Under the pieces are notes generated by a model. That model did not search any database and was not told where the DNA came from. It saw only the letters and a list, made by a program, of their open reading frames with translations. Positions 49,301-59,087 of a stretch of DNA of 64,000 nucleotides are shown here, in pieces. Within the stretch, counting starts at the first letter, position 1; every line of letters starts with the position of its first letter. The translations under genes were made by a program, and so were the position numbers. Source of the stretch: Psoroptes ovis (Eukaryota; Arthropoda; Arachnida; Sarcoptiformes; Psoroptidae); contig PQWQ01000014.1 in assembly GCA_002943765.1 (NCBI GenBank), forward strand, positions 1,364,001 to 1,428,000. The letters are read 5' to 3'.

Positions 49301-49481
49301 CATGTTCATCATCAATTGATGACCATTTAAGCCCAAGCATAACCATTTAATGACATTTTGGCAGCCACAGGACATAAACCACCATCTAACAGCCACCATA
49401 TATTATCTAAAATATATATCTACAAAAATATTAACAAGAAATATTCCAAAAAAAAAAATAAGAAAGAAAAATAAGGATAAA

Positions 49482-50278
49482 TCACTCTTTGATATCACTT
49501 TCATCATCATCAAAAACGATCGGACCGCTATGATCGAAGATGTTTTTCAGAGCCTCAGCTGGCAGGAATCTACGGTTCTCGTACTTGCCATAACTTAGAT
49601 AATATATTAGAGCTGAAACATGTTAACACGAACCAATGGTTCGGTTCCCGATGGCACAAGTACAATAATGGCCTAATATTGAATCAAGTTCATGGCCATT
49701 CGGTTGATATTTTACACAAACCCGGTAGGCCTTTTAATTGATATGTCTCGATCGAACCCATCGAATCAAAGACATATCACCCAACATTTTTTCTACGAGC
49801 AATTGATCATGGTCTGATAGCATTTCTCCCAGGTATGTTATCGATTGTGACAGTTGATATGACCCAGTGAAAAACATTATCAATAGTTCGAGTGAGAATT
49901 GTGGAAAATCTGCAAGATCATTGCTCCATGTGTTGATAAATATGTTTTTTTATAATTGAGATTATTATCTATAACATATTGACCAAGATCGTTGTTGGTT
50001 AAATTCATTTTAAACATTCGCAGCACAATTACATCAACATTGTCCTTATCGCTCGTATATCGCTTACAAAAATTGTTCACCAGATAGCAAGCTATTCTGC
50101 AATACGTCGATGCTTTTGACAGCGATTGATTCAGAAAATGGTGGTGTAGAAGCTTATATTTTTGTGCTATGACTCCATGCACTGCTTCTACTGGCCAACG
50201 GATTTTGGTAACAAAGCGTAAATGATTCGATTCAGTTGTTGTTAATTGATTCCGTTGGCCTTTCAATGCTGGCATCAT
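49482..50278 (-). pseudogene. Transposase relic: DDE (Tnp_4-like) C-terminal end plus SWIM-type zinc finger
   Basis: Minus strand. The first part (50278 down to 49880, 132 codons) contains QLTTTESNHLRFVTKIRWPV, where the glutamate just after it (residue 31) sits in the position of the third catalytic acid of DDE_Tnp_4-type transposases. It then runs through a helical tail. A stop at 49880-49882 coincides with a frame change. The other frame carries on with TGSYQLSQSITYLGEML, LIRWVRSRHIN, an in-frame TAA (49734-49736), then the SWIM pattern C-x-C...C-x-H in YCTCAIGNRTIGSC-stop-HVS (TAA at 49623-49625), then SALIYYLSYGKYENRRF and an acidic end at TGA 49482. The N-terminal DNA-binding and first two catalytic regions are absent. 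The element is therefore non-functional. Family assignment rests on remembered motif patterns. Confidence 0.75.
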
Positions 50279-50341
50279 TACCTGATATTAATATCATTAC
50301 ATGAAGTTGAACCAACAATAGCCCAAAATATCATAGACTTA

Positions 50342-50722
50342 GAAATACTTGTGTTAAATACGACAGTTGTTGAGCGAATCACCGAGCACTTCAGTTTTGA
50401 CGTGTACACGTCAACTGGCAGCCCATATGATAATGACAATGGTAACTTCAAATGGATATATTTCGGTTTCTCGATCGTGTTAAGCAATGATATTTTCACC
50501 AATGATTAATAGCTAGATAATCTTTAATTATTGAAAAAATTGAGAGTTCACCTCTTAAAACGGCCGAGATATAGCAATTATTGACTTTTGACCCCCTTTT
50601 TGGACCGGAAGGGTCAAGAATTGGAGATGAGCATAATTGACTTTTTTTCATCTCTATTGACCAAAAACATGATGCGATAACTTTCATTCTGATTTTTTTC
50701 CAGGGGCCGCATCACTCTATGT
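50342..50722. repeat. Right terminal inverted repeat of the 1.8-kb transposon
   Basis: Inverted partner of 48922-49300. Read on the minus strand it holds two overlapping open frames (50496-50687 and the start of 50278-50502). Confidence 0.9.
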
Positions 50723-50901
50723 TATTAAATGAAACCCTTTCGAAGATCATTGAATAAATAAACAGATAAATGAATTGAATGAATGAAGAAATATTTATTT
50801 TTCAGGCAAAAAAAAAAAAATTTCAATTTACAAAATTTACTTCCAGCAAAAAATAAATGGTAAAATTTGCATTGAAAAAATTATTGAATTTTACTCATGT
50901 A

Positions 50902-50987
50902 TTAGTGAAATTGTCCGAAAAGTTCTGGCCAATTTTCCACGAGCAACTCTATCGAATCAAACGGAATGAATTTTTCGGACTACCTAA
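50902..50987 (+). mobile_element. Mariner-like MITE, subfamily A, left end altered
   Basis: It starts TTAGTGAAATTGTCCGAAAA with a small insertion and ends TTTTTCGGACTACCTAA. Core ACTCTATCGAATCAAACGG. TA lies on both sides. Confidence 0.85.
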
Positions 50988-52094
50988 TATAATGTGTTTT
51001 TACTGTATAATGTGTGTACTAATAATGCTGCACATTATTAACCATGCACAGACTTTTGCTTAGATTATTATTATTGTTTTTTAGCATTTATTTAGCACAA
51101 TTCAGCACTTTCGCTGCTGAATTTGAAAAATATGAAAAAAAAAATTATTGATTATTATAATTGAATTGTGTTTGTGTGTGTGTATGTGTGTGTATAACAC
51201 ATTAGAACACACAAATATCTTTGAATTCAATTCAATTTATTATTCTCATAATTCAAATGGTCAAACTGGAAAAAAAAAAAATGAAAATAAAAAAATGAAT
51301 AAGGCCATTTGTAAATGAATATATTTTTTTTATATTTACAAATTGATGGGCAAAATAAATATAAAAAATTATTGAAAATTTCATTTTCTTCTTTTTTTTG
51401 GATCCTTCCAATTTGTTGTTGTTGTTTATTGATTATGATGATTATGATCATCATAATCATCATCAATGAATCAATGAATGAATGAATGAATGAACCGATT
51501 GGCTTTATCATAAAGCAATAAATTATATTTTACATTGTCAAAAAAAAATATTTCATTTTGACCATTGTTCATTCAGTCTAACTAGGGTTGATTTTGTGTG
51601 TGTGTTTGTATTTTAGCTTTTCAATTTTTGGTTTTATTTCACATTTTTTACTTCAAATTTGCTGCAAAATATCAAATTCGGATGACCCGATTATAACCGG
51701 ATTGGTACACACACAGTGTGTGCTTTTCATTTCATTATTTTTTTTTTGACCAAAAATGAAATAAATTGATCAGACAAAAAACATATATATTAATCGAAAT
51801 AACCGTTTCAAAATATGCATACATACAAATGATTATTTGCTTGGTTATTTTTTATTTTTTTTTTTTTTTGGGTCAAACCATAGGCAAAAAACTTGAATTT
51901 CTGAATCTGTCGATTGCATGCACACACGTGTATTTTTTACCCGAAAATTCTCGATTTCATTAAAAAACTAAAATGGAAAAAAAAAATGAAATAAAAAACG
52001 TGTTTGTCCATACACAATGGACACACACAATGGACTCGACACATTAATTTCAACACACAGTTGGACTGACCAAATCAAACCGAACTGGACACAG
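50988..52094. other. AT-rich DNA, nothing recognised
   Basis: GT tracts, AATG repeats and homopolymers. No gene seen. Confidence 0.5.
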
Positions 52095-52289
52095 CTAAAA
52101 AAAATGAGAAAAAGAATGGATCATCTTTTGATGATGTTTGGCCAGCACATAGTCACAGTCGAATAGCATTAAAACTATGCTTGAATAATGATGTTGTGGA
52201 GGGGGGTTGTAAGGCGTGGGTGGTGGTGGTGTATGATTTTTTTTTGCTGCTGCTGCTGCTGATGCTGCACGTGTCCGATTTGATCTCAT
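52095..52289 (-). CDS. Candidate minus-strand ORF, Ala/Pro-rich (64 codons)
   Basis: ATG at 52289 (context ACAAATGA) opens a frame with an Ala run (RAASAAAAAKK), a Pro-rich part (HTPPPPTPYNPPPQHH) and a non-repetitive end (LFDCDYVLAKHHQKMIHSF). The locus is GC-richer than its surroundings. A second minus-strand frame and one plus-strand frame are also open here, partly because of GCT and GGT repeats, so the coding frame is not settled. Confidence 0.18.
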   Translation of the reverse strand: MRSNRTRAASAAAAAKKNHTPPPPTPYNPPPQHHYSSIVLMLFDCDYVLAKHHQKMIHSFSHFF

Positions 52290-52299
52290 TTGTATATTT

Positions 52300-54495
52300 T
52301 TTTTTTCGTATTCTTGGGTTGTATTTTAATAATATTATTTGTTTCACCCCATTCATTCATTTTCATTTTTGATTTATTCAAATAACAATTCTCTCTGTGT
52401 GTGGAGAGAATTAAATGAAATTTCATTAAAATGAGATTTCCATTTGATCGGAATCGATGTAAATTTTTCGATTAAAAAATGGACAAAATTTCTTTTGTTG
52501 TTGTACATAAAATAAAAAAACAAATTCGGTTATTTGTTAAATATATTCAAATGACCAAATGTCATTGGCAATAATTTTCACCGAAAATTTTGCCATAAAA
52601 AACAATCATTTCGTCGTTTACCATTTGATATATTTTTCTCAAGTTCATTTTATTTCTTTAAACATTGTTCGTACAATGTTTTACCATTGCAATTTACTTT
52701 TGTTTTTTTTTCTTGTTGCCAAAACATCACCATTGAATTGCAATTAATTGTTGTAATAATAATTATTATCAAATTTAATTTTGTTTTTTCACCTTTTAGT
52801 CAATTCAAAATTTAATGCAAAAATAATAGTGGCCATTAAAATTTATGGTGTCAAGTAAAGCATTATTTAAATAATGATTATAATGATCGTTAATTTTCAT
52901 TTACAAAATTTGTGTTTGATTTTTTTCGTAATTTATTCTAACACAATATTTTTGTTTGTCACACAAGAATCTATTGTATATTTAAATCGATTCATTTTTC
53001 TGTGAATCACATTACCACCATCACAGTGTTTACCATTTAATTTTGACCCTTGCTAGAGAAATACAATAAAAACAATTATTTCATCAATTATTTGTTGTTT
53101 GGTTGGTCAACTAGATTTCTGTATTGTCTGATTCATTTCAACCCATCGTTGAAGAATTTTATCAAAAAAAAAAAAAAAAAACTAAATTGCACTTGTTAAA
53201 TTTGACTTTTTGCTTTCTTTGAAAAAAAAATAATAATAACAATAACAATCCCAAAAGGTTTCTATTTTGAGAAGAAGAAATGTATATTTTTCAAATGTAC
53301 ACATTTATTTGTATATTTCCATTTGTCGAGAATTCGTTTTTCTCCAATTCGAAGCCATTTCTCCCATTGAAAATATATAATTGATTGAATTTTATTTCGT
53401 ATTTCACAATAAATAAATTGTAAATCAACAGAAAATATCTTGTCATTATCATTATTTGCCTTATTGTTTCTCGATGATTTCAGAATCATGAACTCCATAA
53501 ACTATAATTTTCGATTTTTCATATTTTCAATCCGGTAATATATTTCTTTAACAATAGAAAAAAAAAGAGATTCTTTGAAATGAAATAATTTTTTTTTTTT
53601 TTTTTTGAACAAAACAGATTTAATTCTCTTAGAATTTATTTATATTGTCCATCATCATTATTTCATTTGATTTCGGGCATCTTTATACATTGGCGATTCC
53701 ATTGGGCCAGTATTTATTTATTTTTTATTTCATTTATTTTTTTCTTTTGTTCAAAATATTCTTAGAAATTCATTCAACCATTCATGCTACCCAATAATAT
53801 ATTCTTCATTTATTCATTTTTTGAATTCTGATCTGATGGTAGTGTTTATTTGTTTGTTTGTTTGCCATCGATGCTGTTGTTGTCTCGAATACATTCAAAC
53901 TCTGTCATCATCATTCATCGACATCATCGACATTGGTATCATGATCATCACACACATATCATTCGACGAATAATAATAATAATAATATTTGAAACAAGTA
54001 TAAATAGTATCCAATTTTCATTACTTTGCAGTATTTTTGCCAAGTATTTTTCCACCATATTATAATATACTCATAAGAAGAATAAATAAATAAATAAAAG
54101 AAATTGAATGAAATCTAAATGGAAAATAGAAACGATTCATTCGTTATTAATTAAACCGCTAATATTTGCTATGTGTTATTATTATTCCTTCACATATTAT
54201 TTGTTCATTCGTCTATTTTTTTTTTTTTTTTTTTTTTGTTTCATATATTTCAACGAAAATATTCGTATTCCATTTCATTTTTGTTCGTTTGTTTGTTTGT
54301 TTAATTTGAATTTGGATTTATATTTATTTTTTATTTTTTTCTCTGTTTTGGATCTCTTCATTTTATCAGTAAATAATAAGAAATAAATAAATATATTTTT
54401 TTTTCTCAGATCAAAAGTTCTTAATTTTTATTTTTTTTTTTTTTTATTTTCATTTCTTTATTTTCTTTTTTGATTTTGATTTGATTTCAAATGTA
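52300..54495. other. AT-rich DNA, nothing recognised
   Basis: ATT, TTTG and AATA repeats and poly-T tracts. No gene seen. Confidence 0.5.
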
Positions 54496-54576
54496 TTAGA
54501 TTGTCCGCAAAGTTTTTGGCCGTATATATCGTAGAAAATCATTGAAAAATCGGCAAAAACTTTTCGGACAACCTAA
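54496..54576 (-). mobile_element. Mariner-like MITE, subfamily B
   Basis: Reversed core GTATATATCGTAGAAA. Ends TTAGATTGTCCGCAAAG and CTTTTCGGACAACCTAA, with TA on both sides. Confidence 0.9.
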
Positions 54577-54748
54577 TATATTTCAAGCTTCCATTTCAAG
54601 CTTGTTGAACACACAGTAATAATGAAAAATTTACTTGTCATTTCATTATTATTAAACAAGAAAAAATACTTATTTCTTGATTTGCTTTTTCACACTTGAT
54701 TTTTTCATTTTTTTCCATGATTATGAAAATGAAATGAAATTCTCGTAG

Positions 54749-54821
54749 AATCAAATGCTAGAATTACATTTGGTAAATGGACAATTTTCACAAGTCGATC
54801 GAATACGATACATTCGATCTG
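54749..54821 (+). CDS. Candidate internal exon, unidentified
   Basis: The acceptor TTCTCGTAG ends at 54748. The phase-0 frame reads NQMLELHLVNGQFSQVDRIR, then YIRS, and meets a CTG|GTGTGT donor at 54821 in phase 1. It is clearly non-repetitive and about 38% GC. A short GT..AG intron (54822-54900, 79 bases) then leads to an in-phase open tail of about 16 codons (EYDTIVIIIT...) ending TAA at 54948-54950. The second exon is repeat-encoded and its acceptor (TTGCGGAG) is weak. Unspliced, the frame runs on to a TAA about 20 codons later. Confidence 0.28.
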
Positions 54822-55205
54822 GTGTGTTTTTTCATTTCTTCATTTATTTTATTTTATTTTTATTTATTTTTTGTTTTTAAATTACTTCTTCTTTGCGGAG
54901 AATATGATACAATCGTTATTATTATTACTATCATTATAATTGAAATATAATTTCAATATTTTGTATTATTTTGATTCATTTTTATTTCTATTTTTTTTTT
55001 AATGGAAAATGTGAAAATCGATATATTTATTCATTTTTATTTATCATCATTCATTGTTTTGTTTGAAATCGTTGGAAATCGTATCGATTTTTATCATTAA
55101 TTTTTATTTTTCAAACGAATTGAAGAAGAAGAATAAGTGAAAACACAATGTATTATTATCAAATCTCAAATTTTTTTTCAATTCATTTTTTATGATTATT
55201 TGTTA

Positions 55206-55285
55206 TTTGGCTGTCCAGAAAGTTCTGGCCAATTTTTATGAACAACTCTATTGAATAAGCGGAATAAACTTTTCGGACAATCTAA
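55206..55285 (+). mobile_element. Mariner-like MITE, subfamily A
   Basis: 80 bp. Starts TTTGGCTGTCCAGAAAG and ends CTTTTCGGACAATCTAA. TA lies on both sides. Confidence 0.88.
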
Positions 55286-55714
55286 TATCTGTTATTATTA
55301 TCATCATTATTATTATTATTACTGTTTTTCACATTTCCAATTATGATTTTGATTTATTATTATTTTATTTTATTATTATTTTACTTTATTTCATTCCATT
55401 TTATTTTTTTCAATTTTTATTTTTCATCAATAATTTCATTGATGAATTTTTTGTTTTGTTTTTTTTTCGGGCCTTCATCATTTATTTCTCTCATTGTTGT
55501 CACACCAATTTTGACAAATAATAATAATAATGATGATGATGATGGCCCAAAAAACATTCATTAATTGAATGATGTTTCAGAATTTTTTGTTTTTTCGATT
55601 TTTTTTCAATCATAAAAAATTGTTGTAGCAAGCTAATGACTCGATAGTTCTATCATCATCGCCATTATCAATATATTTTTCCATTTTATTTGACAAAAAT
55701 AAAAATAAAATTTA

Positions 55715-55796
55715 TTAGATTGTCCGAAAAGTTATGGCCGATTTTCAGCAGCAACTCTATCGGATTAAGCCGAAATGAACTTTTCGGACAATCTAA
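55715..55796 (+). mobile_element. Mariner-like MITE, subfamily A
   Basis: Ends TTAGATTGTCCGAAAAG and CTTTTCGGACAATCTAA. Core ACTCTATCGGATTAAGC. TA lies on both sides. Confidence 0.92.
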
Positions 55797-56235
55797 TATT
55801 TTCAATAGGAAAAATTTAGAAAAAGCCTCGAAGCGTCATGTAAAGTTTTATTTCTATTTTCTTCCATTAATTTTTTATTGATCATTCATTCCTTCTTTTT
55901 CATTTAAATTCATGTGTTCATCTCATCTCATTATTAAAGATTTCATCAAAATTTCATCTTTGAAAATTCTTCTTCTTCTTCAATTTTATTTTATTCTATT
56001 CGTTTCCGAATAATATGAATTGAATTTAAATGTGCATGTAAACACTAAACTAAATAATAATAAAAAATAATGATGACCAATGATTCTGCTTGTTAGCGAT
56101 AACAGCAACAAACAAACACCCAGACACCAGCTAGCAACTGGGCCGTAGAATAAGTTAAAATATCGAGGAAAAATTTATATTTCTGGAACATTCATCGATG
56201 AAAAAAAATGAAAAATTTAATCGATGTCCATTGTA

Positions 56236-56315
56236 TTAGGTTGTCCGATAAGTTCTTGTCGTTTTTTAAATTTTTTTTTATTTGAAAAACGGCAACAACT
56301 TATGGGACAACCTAA
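56236..56315. mobile_element. Mariner-like MITE, subfamily C with a B-like left end
   Basis: The left end TTAGGTTGTCCGATAAGTTC carries the B-type CCGA, while the right end CAACTTATGGGACAACC is C-type. The interior is C-type poly-T/poly-A. TA lies on both sides. Confidence 0.9.
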
Positions 56316-56656
56316 TATTATTATCATTATTATGTTTATGAAAATAAACGAAAAATTATCATTGAAATATATAAAATAGAATGAAATCTAAAACAAAAAC
56401 AAACACATTACATTTGACATTACAAAACATCATCATCTTTCTCTCTGTGTAAACATCCTGTGATGATATGTATGTATGTACACATGGTATCAGAGTGTGT
56501 ATGAATGTTGATGATTAACTTGTGCCAAAAAAAAAATTTTTTCATTTTTTTCAAATATAAAAAAATAAGCTTCATGCAAACGTTCGAACATAATAATACG
56601 ATACGATATGTGTAGCCCAGAGAAAACAAGCAAAGTTGAAATCAAAGTGATCGACA

Positions 56657-56689
56657 ATGTCCAGCATGTCCATCAGATTCAATTTGTAT
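56657..56689 (+). CDS. Candidate first coding exon with consensus donor
   Basis: GACAATGTCC gives a good start context. Eleven codons (MSSMSIRFNLY) lead to TAT|GTAAGT at 56689 in phase 0. The 60 bases upstream are GC-richer than background, as a 5' UTR might be. If unspliced the frame ends after 21 codons. The next convincing phase-0 acceptor on this strand is at 62438. Confidence 0.22.
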
Positions 56690-56814
56690 GTAAGTATTCA
56701 ACGCTGGCCTTGTAAAATGTGAATAGAATTTCATTTCATTTTTTTATCATCAAAAATTTGTCCTGGCCCTTTGGATATATTTTAATTTTATTTTCATTCA
56801 TTTTTTCTATCATA

Positions 56815-56894
56815 TTAGGTTGTCCGATAAGTTCTTACCGATTTTCTCATAATTTCCTACAATATAATTGACAGAAACTTTTTGGACAACCTAA
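56815..56894 (+). mobile_element. Mariner-like MITE, subfamily B
   Basis: 80 bp. Ends TTAGGTTGTCCGATAAG and CTTTTTGGACAACCTAA with TA on both sides. Confidence 0.9.
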
Positions 56895-57302
56895 TACATC
56901 TTTGAATGTTTGTTTAATTTTTTTTTTCTTATTTTCTGATTACAACAAAGAAAACTTTTGAACGAAATGTATGTTGTTTGTATGTATTTTTGGTCAAATA
57001 TTTCAGCTAAAATGAACTGAAATGATGAAAATAAAAATGAATTGAAAAAGTGGAAAAAATGGAAAAAAAATGAAAAATGAAAATAAAACATCAGTCAAGT
57101 TTAAGTTTGTTTGTTTTTTGCTTAAATTATTTTGGCTTATATTGCTTAGTATATGTTATGTTATCACAAGCTTAGTGCAAGCAAACAAAACAAGCTAACA
57201 AACAAACATTTATTTCAACAATGACTAGTAAAGACATTATAATTGAAATTTGAAAAAATGAAAAAAATTCGAGCAAACAAACATCGTTCTTCAATCATCA
57301 TA

Positions 57303-57390
57303 TTTAGTAGACTGTCCGAAAAATTCATTCGGCTTAATCACAATAGAGTTGCTCATGAAAATCGGCCAAAACTTTTCGGACAATTTCTAA
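57303..57390 (-). mobile_element. Mariner-like MITE, subfamily A, damaged ends
   Basis: TTTAGTAGACTGTCCGAAAA on the left and CTTTTCGGACAATTTCTAA on the right. Both tips carry small insertions. The core is reversed. Confidence 0.85.
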
Positions 57391-57666
57391 TTTCCATCAG
57401 TGTCCAATGAATTTTCATATTTTTTTATTCCATTTTATTTATTTCTTCGATCCAAAATGTATTTTATAATAAATTTTCTTGTCGTTCAATTTGGTACAAA
57501 CAATGTTTGTTGTGTATTTGTACTGAAAAGAAATAAATTTCTTTTGAAAATGTCATCAAAATTTTATTTTCATTTTCATTTTCGATTCGATGACAACTTT
57601 TCTTTGACCAATGTCCATTGGATTTCTTTTTAAATAGCTTCTCTGGCTCTTTTTCTTATTATTATA

Positions 57667-57747
57667 TTAGATTGTCCCATAAGTTCTTGCTGTTTTTTGA
57701 ATAAAAATAAAATTAAAAAAACGGCCAGAACTTATGGGACAACCCAA
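57667..57747. mobile_element. Mariner-like MITE, subfamily C
   Basis: TTAGATTGTCCCATAAGTTC pairs with GAACTTATGGGACAACCCAA. TA lies on both sides. Confidence 0.92.
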
Positions 57748-57916
57748 TATTATTTCATTATTTGTTATTGTTGTCCGAAATGTGCTACCAACACAAAAAA
57801 ATTGAAAGTAAAAAATATGAAAATGAAAATGAAAATAAATAAATATGAGAATAATAAAAAAAAATGTTGTAAAAAAATATAATGGAAAATGTTGTAAAAT
57901 ATTATTATTATTATTA

Positions 57917-57998
57917 TTAGGTTGTCCGAAAAGTTCATTCGGCTTAATCACCAAAGAATTGCACATGAAAATCGGCCAAAACTTTCCGGACAGCCTAA
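57917..57998 (-). mobile_element. Mariner-like MITE, subfamily A
   Basis: Reversed core CATTCGGCTTAATCACCAAA. Ends TTAGGTTGTCCGAAAAG and CTTTCCGGACAGCCTAA. TA lies on both sides, within an ATT repeat. Confidence 0.92.
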
Positions 57999-58459
57999 TA
58001 TTTTTATTTTATTTTTCTTTTGTTGTTTTGTATTCCATAAGAAATTATGTTTTTTCTTTCATTTTTATTATTTTATTTCATGTTATGTAATGTGATGTCT
58101 AATAATAATGTTTGTTTTCTTCCTTATTTTTTCATTTTTTCGTTTTTGAAATATGTATTAAAATGAAAATAAATATAAAATATAAATGTAAAAATATAAC
58201 AGCTTGATGGCCTTAAGAATTTTATATTTTTTATTAAAGAATATGTATTCATTCATTCTTGTTCATTCAACAATATTTAATGTTTTTTTTTACACATTTT
58301 TTTTTCTTTTCATATTTATTCATTTATTTTTATTTTATTTCATTTTTTTTCAATATTTTCTAAGCCATTATTTCATTTTCGAAAAGCTCCAATGATTGTA
58401 ATTGCGATATAAAAAAAAAATTGGAATAAAATGAAATTAAAATGAAATATGAAATTGTA

Positions 58460-58541
58460 TTAGATTGTCCGAAAAGTTCATTTCGCTTAATCACAATAGA
58501 GTTGTACATGAAAATCGACAAGAACTTTTCGGACAATCTAA
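58460..58541 (-). mobile_element. Mariner-like MITE, subfamily A
   Basis: Reversed core CATTTCGCTTAATCACAATA. Ends TTAGATTGTCCGAAAAG and CTTTTCGGACAATCTAA, with TA on both sides. Confidence 0.92.
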
Positions 58542-59085
58542 TATTTTTGTTCAATATTTTTTCATTTATTCTTCTTCCAGTTATTTCTGTCCAATATCAA
58601 TATATTTTTTAAATATATTCTTGTATATGTGTTGTTTAATTCAAATGTACACACAAACAACTTCAATTTCAATGGTAAAATTTTCATTTTTTCTCATTTT
58701 TTTTTCACTTTTTGCAAATTAATAAAAATTCATTCATTCATTCATTTCATAAATTTACTTTGCATCCAATTTCATAATTCTCATACAATTCATTCATTTG
58801 TTTTCTTCACTTTTCGTTCTTCATTCATTTATTTATTTATTTGTTGAAAAGAAATATTTTCAAAATTGAACCAAGTAAAATATGAAAAAAAATCCAATTA
58901 TTTCCATATTTTACTTGAATTCTGTTTTTTCTCATGTATGTATATCGGTGTTCATATATATCGGCATTCAATTCACATTTTCATATTGTTGGTGAATGAA
59001 CATACACACAAACAGAGAGAGAGAGAGAGAGAGAGAGCCAAAGTAAGAAATCAAATTAGTTTTATTTTATTTTTTATTCATTTAT
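58542..59085. other. AT-rich DNA, nothing recognised
   Basis: Contains an (AG)n tract at about 59012-59037. No gene seen. Confidence 0.5.
59012..59037. repeat. (AG)n microsatellite
   Basis: About 13 AG units. Confidence 0.9.
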
Positions 59086-59087
59086 TA

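Larger units (their letters stand above)
48922..50722. mobile_element. DNA transposon with ~380-bp terminal inverted repeats
   Basis: The left arm (48922-49300) and right arm (50342-50722) are near-identical inverted copies. They begin ACCTAGAATAGCGGCCCCTG and, reverse-complemented, ACATAGAGTGATGCGGCCCC. TA flanks both ends (48920-48921 and 50723-50724). The ~1.04-kb interior holds a broken transposase on the minus strand. GC is much higher than in the host DNA. The element appears internally deleted, because only the C-terminal third of a transposase is left. Confidence 0.9.

Noticed and set aside
49350..49598. 82-codon plus-strand ORF inside the 1.8-kb transposon
   Set aside because: It is a shadow of the minus-strand transposase relic, whose SWIM motif and acidic end occupy the same DNA.
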